From NCBI RefSeq assembly GCF_003633615.1, contig NZ_RBKU01000001.1:310001-374000 (forward strand): a DNA stretch of 64,000 bases, read 5' to 3'. The translations under genes and the position numbers were made by a program. Origin of the DNA: Mucilaginibacter gracilis. Its GTDB lineage: Bacteria > Bacteroidota > Bacteroidia > Sphingobacteriales > Sphingobacteriaceae. Under the pieces are notes generated by a model. That model had not been told where the DNA came from, did no database searches, and saw only the letters and a list, made by a program, of their open reading frames with translations. Below, one piece after another: positions 50,986 to 59,071 of the stretch (position 1 is the first letter of the stretch; every line of letters starts with the position of its first letter).

Positions 50986-52284
50986 ATGAAAAAAATACTG
51001 GCCCCGCTTTTTTTTATCATGGTGTTTGCCGCCTGTTCGCCACCTCAACAGGCCGACCAAAGTAAAGCCAGTGTAGCCACAGGCATTGGCACAATTGAAC
51101 TGCCTGCACCTTACGCCACAAAAAGCACCAAAGTTTATTGCGATGTTATTGGCTGGAACAAGGCAATGCCCATAGCACCTGCCGGTTTTAAAGTAAGCCT
51201 GTTTGGCGATAGCTTAACCAACCCCCGCAATATTTATGTGGGTCGCAACGGCGATGTATTTGTTTCGGAAGCTAATACCGAGCTTGGCACGGTTAAACGT
51301 TGGGGCGCAGCTATTTTAGGCATCACAAAATCGCAATACCTGGGCAAAAGCAAAAACGATATTATTTTATTTAGAGAGGTAAACGGCAAGCCGCAAAACC
51401 TTGGAGTATTTTTAAGCGGCTTAAACCAACCTTACGGGATGCTTATTTGGCGCAATTATTTTTATGTTGCCTGTACCGATGGTTTATGGGCCTACCCATA
51501 TCAGCAGGGCCAAACACGCATTACCGCAACGGGCAAAAAATTACTCGACCTGCCCGCCGGCGGATACAATAACCACTGGACACGCAATGTAATTGTGAGC
51601 GGCGATAGCACGCATTTATTTGTTTCGGTAGGTTCGGGCAGTAACGACGGCGAACACGGCATGGATAACGAAGTTCGAAGGGCCGATATTTTGCAGATAA
51701 AGCCCGATGGTTCGCAACAAAGGGTTTATGCCAGTGGTTTACGCAACCCGGCAGGTATCAGTATTAATCCGTTTAATTACCAGCTTTGGGCATCGGTTAA
51801 CGAGCGCGATGATTTGGGCGACGAGTTAGTACCCGATTACTTAACCAGTGTCAAAGATAGTGCATTTTACGGCTGGCCATACGCCTACTTTGGGCAGCAC
51901 GAAGACCCAAACCATAAAGGCGAACGGCCTGACATGGTTAAAAAAACCTTGGTGCCCGATGTTTCTTTAGGTGCGCATACAGCATCATTGGGTTTGGCCT
52001 TTTATATTGCAAAGGCTTTTCCGGCTAAGTACTGGCGCGGTGCATTTGTAACGCAGCATGGCTCGTGGAACAGTTCTACACTGGTTGGTTATAAGGTTCT
52101 GTTTGTCCCTTTTACTCATGGCAAACCCGGCAAACCCGAAGATTTTTTAACCGGCTTTATTGCGGATGCCGAAAAGCACCAGGTACATGGCCGCCCGGTT
52201 GGCGTTGCCATTGCCAAAGATGGAGCGTTATTAATAGCCGATGATACATCCAACAAAATATGGAAGGTGAGCGTAAACCCCTAA
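50986..52284 (+). CDS. Sorbosone/glucose dehydrogenase-like PQQ-type beta-propeller lipoprotein
   Basis: 432 aa from the ATG at 50986 (MKKILAPLFFIMVFAACSPP); a lipoprotein signal with VFAAC. The longest frame uses a TTG 15 bp upstream and is rejected because that start lies in the hairpin arm. The body is a six-bladed beta-propeller of the soluble glucose/sorbosone dehydrogenase family (LTNPRNIYVGRNGDVFVSEA, ASGLRNPAGISINPFNYQLW, DDLGDELVPDYLTSV, WPYAYFGQHEDPNHKG, FVTQHGSWNSSTLVGYKV). The family oxidises sugar aldehydes or alcohols with PQQ in the periplasm. The natural substrate and PQQ dependence cannot be told from sequence. The TonB receptor gene follows 64 bp later and may be co-transcribed. 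Confidence 0.85.
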   Translation: MKKILAPLFFIMVFAACSPPQQADQSKASVATGIGTIELPAPYATKSTKVYCDVIGWNKAMPIAPAGFKVSLFGDSLTNPRNIYVGRNGDVFVSEANTELGTVKRWGAAILGITKSQYLGKSKNDIILFREVNGKPQNLGVFLSGLNQPYGMLIWRNYFYVACTDGLWAYPYQQGQTRITATGKKLLDLPAGGYNNHWTRNVIVSGDSTHLFVSVGSGSNDGEHGMDNEVRRADILQIKPDGSQQRVYASGLRNPAGISINPFNYQLWASVNERDDLGDELVPDYLTSVKDSAFYGWPYAYFGQHEDPNHKGERPDMVKKTLVPDVSLGAHTASLGLAFYIAKAFPAKYWRGAFVTQHGSWNSSTLVGYKVLFVPFTHGKPGKPEDFLTGFIADAEKHQVHGRPVGVAIAKDGALLIADDTSNKIWKVSVNP

Positions 52285-52348
52285 TTATATTGTGCCTTTA
52301 AAAAGTTTACAAATAACTCTAAAAGCCTATATTTATTGCTTTTAAACT

Positions 52349-54436
52349 ATGCCTTACAAGCTTTGCAAATTAGTGTTTGTGTTTATTGTTGTTATGGCAA
52401 GTTTAACAGCCGCTGCCCAAAAGCGCGATACCAGCCGTGCAGACACCAGCCACCACCTAAACCAGGTAACCGTTAGGGGTTACCTTTCGGAGCAATTGTT
52501 GCTTAATATACCTGCATCGGCAAGCGTTTTAAATAACGGGCAATTAAGCTTGCAATCCGGCAATTCGTTGGTCAATATCCTCAATACTGTGCCGGGTGTG
52601 CGCATGGAAGAACGTTCGCCGGGAAGTTACCGGCTGGCTATTCGTGGCAGTTTGCTGCGCTCCCCGTTCGGTGTACGCGATGTTAAAATTTACTTTGACG
52701 AAATACCCTTAACCGATGCCGGCGGTAATACCTATTTAAACGCCATTGATGTAAACAGTATTAACAGCATAGAAATACTAAAAGGGCCCGACGGTAGTTT
52801 ATTTGGCGCCAACTCCGGCGGTGTTGTTTTAATAAATCCAGTTGATAAGCATGCCCATAGTAATACGGTTAGCCTTGGTATTAATGGTGGCTCGTTTGGT
52901 TTGCTGCATCAAACGGCGTCCGTTCAAAACAAAACCGGAAACAATACGCTTAATATTGGCGAAGCATATCAAAATTACAATGGCTACCGGCAAAACAGCA
53001 GTATGCAACGCAAGTATTTCCAGCTTATTAATCAGCTTAATTATGCGGGCAGTCACCAGTTACGGGCAATTGCATTTTATTCGGATATGAATTATCAAAC
53101 TCCCGGAGGGCTCACGCTGGCGCAATTTCAAACCAACCCGCAGGATGCACGGCTGGCCACCAAAGCAACGCCGTCCGCACAGGATTTAAAAGCTGCTGTT
53201 TATAGTAAAATGTTGTTTGGTGGTTTAGTAAATAATATGCGGCTAACCCCAACGCTACGCAATGTATTTTCTATTTTTGGCACCCACGTTAACTTTACAA
53301 ACCCATCGTTCACCACATATGAGCAACGGGCCGAAAACACAATTGGTCTGCGCACTTATTTTGAACTATCGGGCAAACCTAAACAAAACTTTACCTGGAA
53401 ATTGAACCTGGGCGGCGAATGGCAACAAACCAATTCGGACATAGGCAACTACGGAAACAACCACGGCAATAAAGACACCACGCAAACGCAGGACTATATC
53501 CATACCATACAGAGTTTTATTTTTACCCGTTTTGAGGGCCACATCAATCAAAAACTCACTATCGAGGCCGCCCTTAGCCTTAATAATTACCAGTACCAGT
53601 TTCAAAACCTGTACCCGCTTGCACAAACCGGTTTTATTAAAAGGCCGTTTAATGCCGAGCTAATGCCGAGGCTGGCAGCATCTTACCAAATAACCAATAA
53701 TTTGATATGGCGCTCATCCGTAAGCCGCGGTTACTCCACCCCTACCACCGCAGAAGTTAGGCCAACCGACCATACCATAAACCCGCTGCTACAAGCCCAG
53801 GATGGTTATAATTACGAAACAGGTTTTAGGCTGCGCGATAAAAGCGAACGCTTTTTGCTGGATGCTTCGGTATTTTATTACCGGCTCAATAACGCCATTA
53901 TTCAGCAAATGCACCCCGATGGCTCAACGTATTATATTAATGCAGGTGGCACCAACCAGCCAGGCCTGGAGGTTTATTTTACGGGTTGGCTACTCAGGCA
54001 AAAAGCTATTGGTTTTTTGCGGGGATTACAATTTAACCAAAGCTACACTTACAGCCAATTCACCTTTCGGGATTATAGCAATGCAACAACAAGTTTTTCG
54101 GGCAATAACTTAACCGGAGTACCAAAAAACAACTTAGTAAGCAGTGTATATGCCTTGCTTCCGCAGCGTTTTTATGTATTTACACAGTATAGCTTTACCG
54201 ATAAAGCACCGCTTAACGACGCTAATACCGTTTATGCATCAAGCTATCATTTACTGCAAGCAAAGGCAGGTTGGTTACTGCTGATAGGCCAATCACAATT
54301 TAACTTATACGCCGGGGCCGATAACTTGCTAAACCAGCGGTATAGCCTGGGCAATGATTTGAACGCGGCAGCAGCCCGGTATTATAACCCCGCGCCTTCG
54401 CGAAATTATTTTGTAGGCGTTAATGCTAAGTTTTAA
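52349..54436 (+). CDS. TonB-dependent outer-membrane receptor
   Basis: 695 aa. Signal peptide MPYKLCKLVFVFIVVMASLTAAAQ; a short stretch follows that could be the TonB box (HHLNQVTVRGYL). The plug domain is at about 45-160 (LVNILNTVPGVRMEERSPGS, INSIEILKGPDGSLFGANSGG) with the barrel behind it, ending in SPSRNYFVGVNAKF with terminal aromatic Phe. It is a Bacteroidota plug-barrel receptor without an N-terminal carboxypeptidase-like domain. The gene faces the BtuF-like gene tail to tail, overlapping by 4 bp. The ligand is unknown; corrinoid or iron chelate are candidates from the neighbour. Confidence 0.88.
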   Translation: MPYKLCKLVFVFIVVMASLTAAAQKRDTSRADTSHHLNQVTVRGYLSEQLLLNIPASASVLNNGQLSLQSGNSLVNILNTVPGVRMEERSPGSYRLAIRGSLLRSPFGVRDVKIYFDEIPLTDAGGNTYLNAIDVNSINSIEILKGPDGSLFGANSGGVVLINPVDKHAHSNTVSLGINGGSFGLLHQTASVQNKTGNNTLNIGEAYQNYNGYRQNSSMQRKYFQLINQLNYAGSHQLRAIAFYSDMNYQTPGGLTLAQFQTNPQDARLATKATPSAQDLKAAVYSKMLFGGLVNNMRLTPTLRNVFSIFGTHVNFTNPSFTTYEQRAENTIGLRTYFELSGKPKQNFTWKLNLGGEWQQTNSDIGNYGNNHGNKDTTQTQDYIHTIQSFIFTRFEGHINQKLTIEAALSLNNYQYQFQNLYPLAQTGFIKRPFNAELMPRLAASYQITNNLIWRSSVSRGYSTPTTAEVRPTDHTINPLLQAQDGYNYETGFRLRDKSERFLLDASVFYYRLNNAIIQQMHPDGSTYYINAGGTNQPGLEVYFTGWLLRQKAIGFLRGLQFNQSYTYSQFTFRDYSNATTSFSGNNLTGVPKNNLVSSVYALLPQRFYVFTQYSFTDKAPLNDANTVYASSYHLLQAKAGWLLLIGQSQFNLYAGADNLLNQRYSLGNDLNAAAARYYNPAPSRNYFVGVNAKF

Positions 54437-55359
54437 ACCGAAAACTTTATCCAGCCTTCGCCCTCGTAACCAAATATAAATTGTTTGGGGTTAATAATTT
54501 CGGCCAGTATCTCTACAGTATCCACAATGCGCGGGCCCGAGCGGTTAAAATACTGGTTACCATCGGCAATATATAAACGGTTGTTTTTAACGGCTTTCAT
54601 TTCGGCGAAGCCAGGTAAAGCTAAAAGCAGGCTCATCTCCCTCATGGTGCGTTCCATAGCAAAACCGCATGGCGCAACTATTATAATATCAGGGTCTTGT
54701 TGTTGTATTGCCTCCCATTGCACAAATGGCGAGTGCTTGCCTTTTTCGGCTAAAACAGACTGGCCTCCTGCAATATCAATCAGTTCGGGTGTCCAGTTTC
54801 CGGCTAACATTAAGGGTTCAATCCACTCTACGCAGGCTACCGTTGGTTTATCGGCAATAAATTTAATTTTATGCTTAACAATATCAATGCGCTCGTTAAG
54901 CCTCTCAATTAAAAGTTCAGCTTCCGGGGCTGCATCCAGGGCGTCAGCAATTAATTTTATATCGGTAATTATATCGGCAAGCGTATTGGGTTGTAACGAT
55001 ATGATACTTGCATCTTTATCAAGCAAATTTTCTAAGGCAAGTTCTACGTCTTTAAGGGTTACTGCACAAACCTCGCACTGCGCCTGCGTTATTACCACAT
55101 CGGGTTTTAGTTGTTTAATTAACTCCTTATTTACGGTGTAGATGGATAAAGCATCGCTCAGTATCTCTTTTACCTGCCTGTCAATTTGCTGGCTGCTTGA
55201 GCCGGGCATAAATTTAGCCTGGCTGCATACCGGCAAATTTTGAATGGATAAGGGATAGTCGCATTCGTGCGAGCGGCCCACCAGGTTTTGCTCCAGCCCC
55301 AGGGCGCAAACAATTTCGGTAGCTGCGGGTAAAAGCGAAATAATATTACGGTTTGTCAT
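54433..55359 (-). CDS. BtuF/FecB-like periplasmic-binding-fold protein without signal peptide
   Basis: 308 aa from the ATG at 55357-55359 (MTNRNIISLLPAATEIVC); the open frame has 11 more codons upstream. Motifs follow the TroA/BtuF fold: LLPAATEIVCALGLEQNLVGRS, then VCAVTLKDVELALENLL, CVEWIEPLMLAGNWTPELID, IVAPCGFAMERTMREM and YIADGNQYFNRSGPRIVDTV. Proteins of this group bind cobalamin or iron chelates, but this one lacks an export signal, so it may be cytosolic or start elsewhere. Tail-to-tail overlap with the TonB receptor gene is 4 bp. Function uncertain. Confidence 0.75.
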   Translation of the reverse strand: MTNRNIISLLPAATEIVCALGLEQNLVGRSHECDYPLSIQNLPVCSQAKFMPGSSSQQIDRQVKEILSDALSIYTVNKELIKQLKPDVVITQAQCEVCAVTLKDVELALENLLDKDASIISLQPNTLADIITDIKLIADALDAAPEAELLIERLNERIDIVKHKIKFIADKPTVACVEWIEPLMLAGNWTPELIDIAGGQSVLAEKGKHSPFVQWEAIQQQDPDIIIVAPCGFAMERTMREMSLLLALPGFAEMKAVKNNRLYIADGNQYFNRSGPRIVDTVEILAEIINPKQFIFGYEGEGWIKFSV

Positions 55360-55446
55360 TATTGCGCAAATGTACAAATCTATGGTATGCAATGCCTCAT
55401 CTCATTAAAAATTGCACGTAAGCGCAAAAAGCCCTTAATTTGGGTA

Positions 55447-56067
55447 ATGATGTTTTTAACCTTTTTACTTGGGCTGGCCATTAACTTTATGGGTTATATT
55501 CCGCCCGGAAATATCAATTTAACGCTGGTTCAAATTGCTATAAACCGCGGCACTAAACAAGCCCTTTACTTTATCATAGCGTTTTCGTGCATCGAGTTTT
55601 TTTTTACCTGGTTCATTATTCATGCGGCAAACTGGCTGGCGGGCCAAATAAAACTGGATATTATTATTGATTGGGTGATGATAGTACTTTTTACTACCCT
55701 GGCCCTTGTTACCTGGATAAACCGGAAAAAAGCACCAACCACCGATTACTCTAAATACGACAGTATAAAATATGGCATTGTATTAGGCTTTGTAAACCCC
55801 ATGCAGATACCGTTTTGGATGATATGCGGAACTTACGTAATTGCCCACGGATGGATAACAACAGGCACCTTACCACTTATTATTTTTAGTTTAGGCTCGG
55901 CAGCGGGGGCGTTTTTATGCCTGTTTATATACTCCAGAGTAGCTGGTTATTTTCAAAGTAAGTTTGAGTTAAGCACCCGCGCCATCAATACCTGTATTGC
56001 TGCTTTGTTTTTTGCCTTTGCGCTTTACCACATTATTAAACAGCTACAGCTGTTGTTTTGGGCATAG
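55447..56067 (+). CDS. LysE-family exporter
   Basis: 206 aa from the ATG at 55447 (MMFLTFLLGLAINFMGYIPP); the longest frame adds 20 codons that overlap the leader. About six membrane helices. The motif GYIPPGNINLTLVQIAINRG fits the LysE/RhtB N-terminal pattern. GIVLGFVNPMQIPFWMICG is the second conserved block. The family exports amino acids or small metabolites. It starts 87 bp from the BtuF-like gene (divergent) and its 3' end overlaps the histidine kinase gene by 32 bp (convergent). Substrate unknown. Confidence 0.82.
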   Translation: MMFLTFLLGLAINFMGYIPPGNINLTLVQIAINRGTKQALYFIIAFSCIEFFFTWFIIHAANWLAGQIKLDIIIDWVMIVLFTTLALVTWINRKKAPTTDYSKYDSIKYGIVLGFVNPMQIPFWMICGTYVIAHGWITTGTLPLIIFSLGSAAGAFLCLFIYSRVAGYFQSKFELSTRAINTCIAALFFAFALYHIIKQLQLLFWA

Positions 56068-58027
56068 CAGCAATATTAAGCGGCAGCGAAATATAAAATT
56101 TGCTACCCTTATCCTCTTCGCTATGCATCCAAATGTGGCCATTGTTTAGTTCAATAAAATCGCGGCATATTTTGAGGCCTATCCCTGTACCCTTTTCGTT
56201 AGCGGTACCCAGGGTGGTGTGCGATGTAAAGGAAAATATTTTATCCTGATCGCCGCTTTTAATACCTATGCCATTATCTTCAACACAAATTATAATCTCA
56301 CTGTTTTTAGTGTAACTGCTAATGCGGATAATACCTTTATCGGGAGTAAACTTAATAGCGTTGGATATGAGGTTGCGCAGCACAATTTTTATCATCTCCA
56401 TATCGGCGTAAACCAAGGTATCAAGCCTGATATCGTTTTTAACAACAAGTTGCTTTTTTTGGATTAGCGATTGCAACCCTTTAATGTTTTCGGTAGCAAG
56501 GTACCTCAAATCAAAAACCAAGGGATTAAAATTAAAACCCTGTAATTGATTTTTAGACCATATTAATAAATTATCAAGCAGCTCCAGCGTATGCCTGATG
56601 CTGCTTTTAACGGCTGGGGTTACAACTGCCATTTCTGCCTGGTTCATTTCGCCTGCTTCCCACAAATCAAGCAAACCTATCACCTGGGTTATGGGGCTCC
56701 GCAAATCGTGCGATATTACCGAGAACAGCTTATCCTTCACCATATTGTTGTTTTCCAATATCTGGTTTTGCTCTTCAATTATTTGGCTTTTAGCTTTCAC
56801 CTGGTTATTTATCCTAAACAAGTAAACAGCACCAATTAATATAATTAAAAAACCAACAATAAGCACTATTTGGCTGGTATGCTGCTGGCCAATAATGGTT
56901 GTATTTTTTTCCTGCTCAATTTTTAAACGGGAGTTTTCGGCAATTCGCTTTTCCGAATCGAATTTTACCTGGTACAACGAAGCCAATATGTTTTTATTAA
57001 CATCAACAAGGCTATCATCAAGTTTGACGTATTGCGAATAATTTTTTAAAGCTCCGCGAAAATCGCCCTTTATAGAGTCTAAAAGATATAAGCTGTAGTA
57101 ATTTTGGCTTAAATACTCGGCGTTACCAATAAAACCAGCTATTGCCGAGCTTTCGGTAAACATTTGCCTGGCCTTATCATACTCCTTTAAGTTGTAATGA
57201 ATTTTACCCTTTATGGTATAAATATTAGCCAAATCGCGCGGTTTAAAATTATCACTCACGCTTTTTAACAGCAAAACCTTGTCGCAATATTGCATGGCCT
57301 CGGCATATTTTTTTTCCTTCAGGCTAACCGATGCTAAATTAGAATAAGCGGCAACAACGCCGCCGGTTATTTGCTTTTGTTGAGCCAGGTTTAACGACTG
57401 GATGTAATATTGGCGTGCTTTTTCAAACCGGTTGCCCATTTCGTAAGCATTACCAATGTTTCCTAAAAGTACGGTTAAAACTGCTGCATTACCCGAACCT
57501 TTGGCCTGGTTGTAAGCCTTTAACATGTAATTCAATTCTTGGTCATAGTCTTTTATCAGGCCATAAAAATAACCGATGTTATTGAGCACGCGGGCCGTAT
57601 TCAAATTATCGTGCAGGGCGGTAAATATGTTGAGGGCCTTACTAAAATAATCAAGCGCAACCGGGTTTGCGTTGGCTGCAAGGTACCCTAATCCTAAATT
57701 TTTATAAGCCATTGCCTGGCCGGGTTTGTAATTTAACCGGAGCGATAAACTTAGTGCCTCGTTACCATAGATTTTAAGCCGGCTTGATTTAGTATCGTAA
57801 TACATTAACGATAACTGGTTGAGTATATCAACCCGGCCAGTATCTTTTTTGGGATGCTTTCGCAATACACTTTCTAAACTATCAAGTTCACGCTGTTGAG
57901 CTTTGGAGTACGGGGTAGAGCTTATTATTAAAATAAGCATTAAGCCAACATAATGGCCTGTTTGGCGTAATCGGCAGAGTAATAATTTAATCAAAATAGT
58001 TAAAATAGCATTTATACGGTATTGCAA
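56036..58027 (-). CDS. TPR-containing sensor histidine kinase
   Basis: 663 aa. An N-terminal hydrophobic stretch is likely an export signal (an alternative ATG at 57940 gives MLILIISSTPYSKAQQ as signal). About six tetratricopeptide repeats at 50-320 follow (AYKNLGLGYLAANANPVALD, YNQAKGSGNAAVLTVLLGNI, YDKARQMFTESSAI). A membrane helix comes at about 383-405 (IVLIVGFLIILIGAVYLFRI), then a coiled coil. The H-box is KLFSVISHDLRSPITQVIG. ATPase motifs: NLISNAIKFTPDKGI, CVEDNGIGIK, EKGTGIGLKICRDFIEL. The TPR part faces the periplasm and probably senses a protein or envelope state. No response regulator is next to it. Confidence 0.88.
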   Translation of the reverse strand: MQYRINAILTILIKLLLCRLRQTGHYVGLMLILIISSTPYSKAQQRELDSLESVLRKHPKKDTGRVDILNQLSLMYYDTKSSRLKIYGNEALSLSLRLNYKPGQAMAYKNLGLGYLAANANPVALDYFSKALNIFTALHDNLNTARVLNNIGYFYGLIKDYDQELNYMLKAYNQAKGSGNAAVLTVLLGNIGNAYEMGNRFEKARQYYIQSLNLAQQKQITGGVVAAYSNLASVSLKEKKYAEAMQYCDKVLLLKSVSDNFKPRDLANIYTIKGKIHYNLKEYDKARQMFTESSAIAGFIGNAEYLSQNYYSLYLLDSIKGDFRGALKNYSQYVKLDDSLVDVNKNILASLYQVKFDSEKRIAENSRLKIEQEKNTTIIGQQHTSQIVLIVGFLIILIGAVYLFRINNQVKAKSQIIEEQNQILENNNMVKDKLFSVISHDLRSPITQVIGLLDLWEAGEMNQAEMAVVTPAVKSSIRHTLELLDNLLIWSKNQLQGFNFNPLVFDLRYLATENIKGLQSLIQKKQLVVKNDIRLDTLVYADMEMIKIVLRNLISNAIKFTPDKGIIRISSYTKNSEIIICVEDNGIGIKSGDQDKIFSFTSHTTLGTANEKGTGIGLKICRDFIELNNGHIWMHSEEDKGSKFYISLPLNIAAMPKTTAVAV

Positions 58028-58096
58028 TCCAAAAGGTTACGGTATAGGCTACAAACCGCACAAATGGCATTTTATTTTGGCAGGAAAAAGTTTGGA

Positions 58097-58657
58097 TTAT
58101 AAGGTAGCTGTTTGAGGCTCGTCGTTCTGTTTCAGCAAACGTATTATTTGTACAAACCTGCGTTTGTACCGGTCGTCCATTGCGGTAATGGTAACGCCAT
58201 GTTCTTTACCCGATGTTGAATGAATAAATGTTACTTCGCTATTTTGGTTACTCACCAAAATGCCTATATGACCAATGCGTCGGCTCTTTTTACTTGTACC
58301 AGTAAATAAAATAATATCTCCGGGAAGGGCATCCTCAAGTTTTATTTTTTCGCCTACGCTGATAAATTCGCACGAAGAACGCGGCACAGCAAAATTGAAA
58401 TTTTTAAAAACATAACTTACAAACCCCGAACAATCAAAACCATACAAGGGGTTAGCAGCGGCAGTTCTGTAGCGAGTGCCTATTAATGTTTCGGCAAAAT
58501 ATAAAATATCATCGGCACAAACTTCGGCGGTATTTACAGTTGAGTTAGCTCCTTTATCTTTAACTGCCGAATTATTTTTTGGTTTATGCGCCGCATTTGC
58601 AGTTAAAGCAACGCAACTAAACAAAATAAAGAAAAAAACTGACAGGTAAGGCTTCAT
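58097..58657 (-). CDS. NlpC/P60 (C40) peptidoglycan hydrolase
   Basis: 186 aa. Signal peptide MKPYLSVFFFILFSCVALTANA. The C40 domain has the catalytic Cys in PLYGFDCSGFVSYVFKNF, the family motif LPGDIILFTGT and the catalytic His in RRIGHIGILV. The end of the domain is DDRYKRRFVQIIRLLK. It cleaves stem peptides in the periplasm. There is a Lys/Asn-rich linker after the signal. The gene start faces the candidate RNA region. Confidence 0.88.
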   Translation of the reverse strand: MKPYLSVFFFILFSCVALTANAAHKPKNNSAVKDKGANSTVNTAEVCADDILYFAETLIGTRYRTAAANPLYGFDCSGFVSYVFKNFNFAVPRSSCEFISVGEKIKLEDALPGDIILFTGTSKKSRRIGHIGILVSNQNSEVTFIHSTSGKEHGVTITAMDDRYKRRFVQIIRLLKQNDEPQTATL

Positions 58658-58859
58658 ATTTCACCTGCAATATATTACTTTTTTTTGACAATTGAAATCT
58701 TACCAGCATTATTTTTTAGGAAAATTGAATAATTCACTAAGCAAAAGGCCTAAAATGTATCATTATGTTAATTTTTGATTAAAAAAATTAACATAACTGT
58801 TTTTTTTGAATTACGCCTCATAAAATGAAACCTTTTTTTGGGAATGCCGTAAAATTGCT

Positions 58860-59032
58860 TGTAAGAATCTATAGCTTATATAGCTTGCTATCAAGCTAAT
58901 GCCATTTAAAAAGGCAAGTTCCGGTTATCAATTTTAATTTAACCGGAGTAATTAAAATTGATTTTAGTTTAGTGTATAGTTAATGGTGTGCTTTGGCCGG
59001 GTATCTGTGGGTACGATCCCGGCCTTTTTTTT
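58860..59032 (+). ncRNA. Candidate structured RNA ending in an intrinsic terminator
   Basis: Plus-strand hairpins in order: TAGCTTG/CAAGCTA near 58880-58898; TGCC/GGCA near 58900-58916; TCCGGTTA (58920-58927) with TAACCGGA (58940-58947); and TCAATTTTAATT (58928-58939) with AATTAAAATTGA (58950-58961). The last two exclude each other. A terminator GGCCGGG...CCCGGCC plus TTTTTTTT ends the unit. No plus-strand gene precedes the terminator and the neighbouring genes are on the minus strand, so it must end some other transcript. The 5' end is not defined; no clear promoter box. Confidence 0.45.
58995..59032 (+). terminator. Plus-strand terminator of the candidate RNA
   Basis: GGCCGGG (58995-59001) pairs with CCCGGCC (59018-59024), extended by ATC/GAT across a bulge, followed by eight T. 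On the minus strand no T-run follows, so it does not serve the minus-strand genes. Confidence 0.8.
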
Positions 59033-59071
59033 ATTTTTATGAAGCCACGATGCTGTAACAAGCAAACTCAA

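Larger units (their letters stand above)
58658..59071. other. Gene-free region with a plus-strand candidate RNA
   Basis: 413 bp without a convincing reading frame. The first 200 bp are AT-rich and hold the promoter region of the NlpC gene (minus). The rest contains several hairpins and ends with a plus-strand terminator. Confidence 0.55.

Noticed and set aside
52285..52348. Cobalamin riboswitch before the TonB receptor
   Set aside because: The gap is only 64 bp, too short for the aptamer, and no conserved B12-box-like core is visible.
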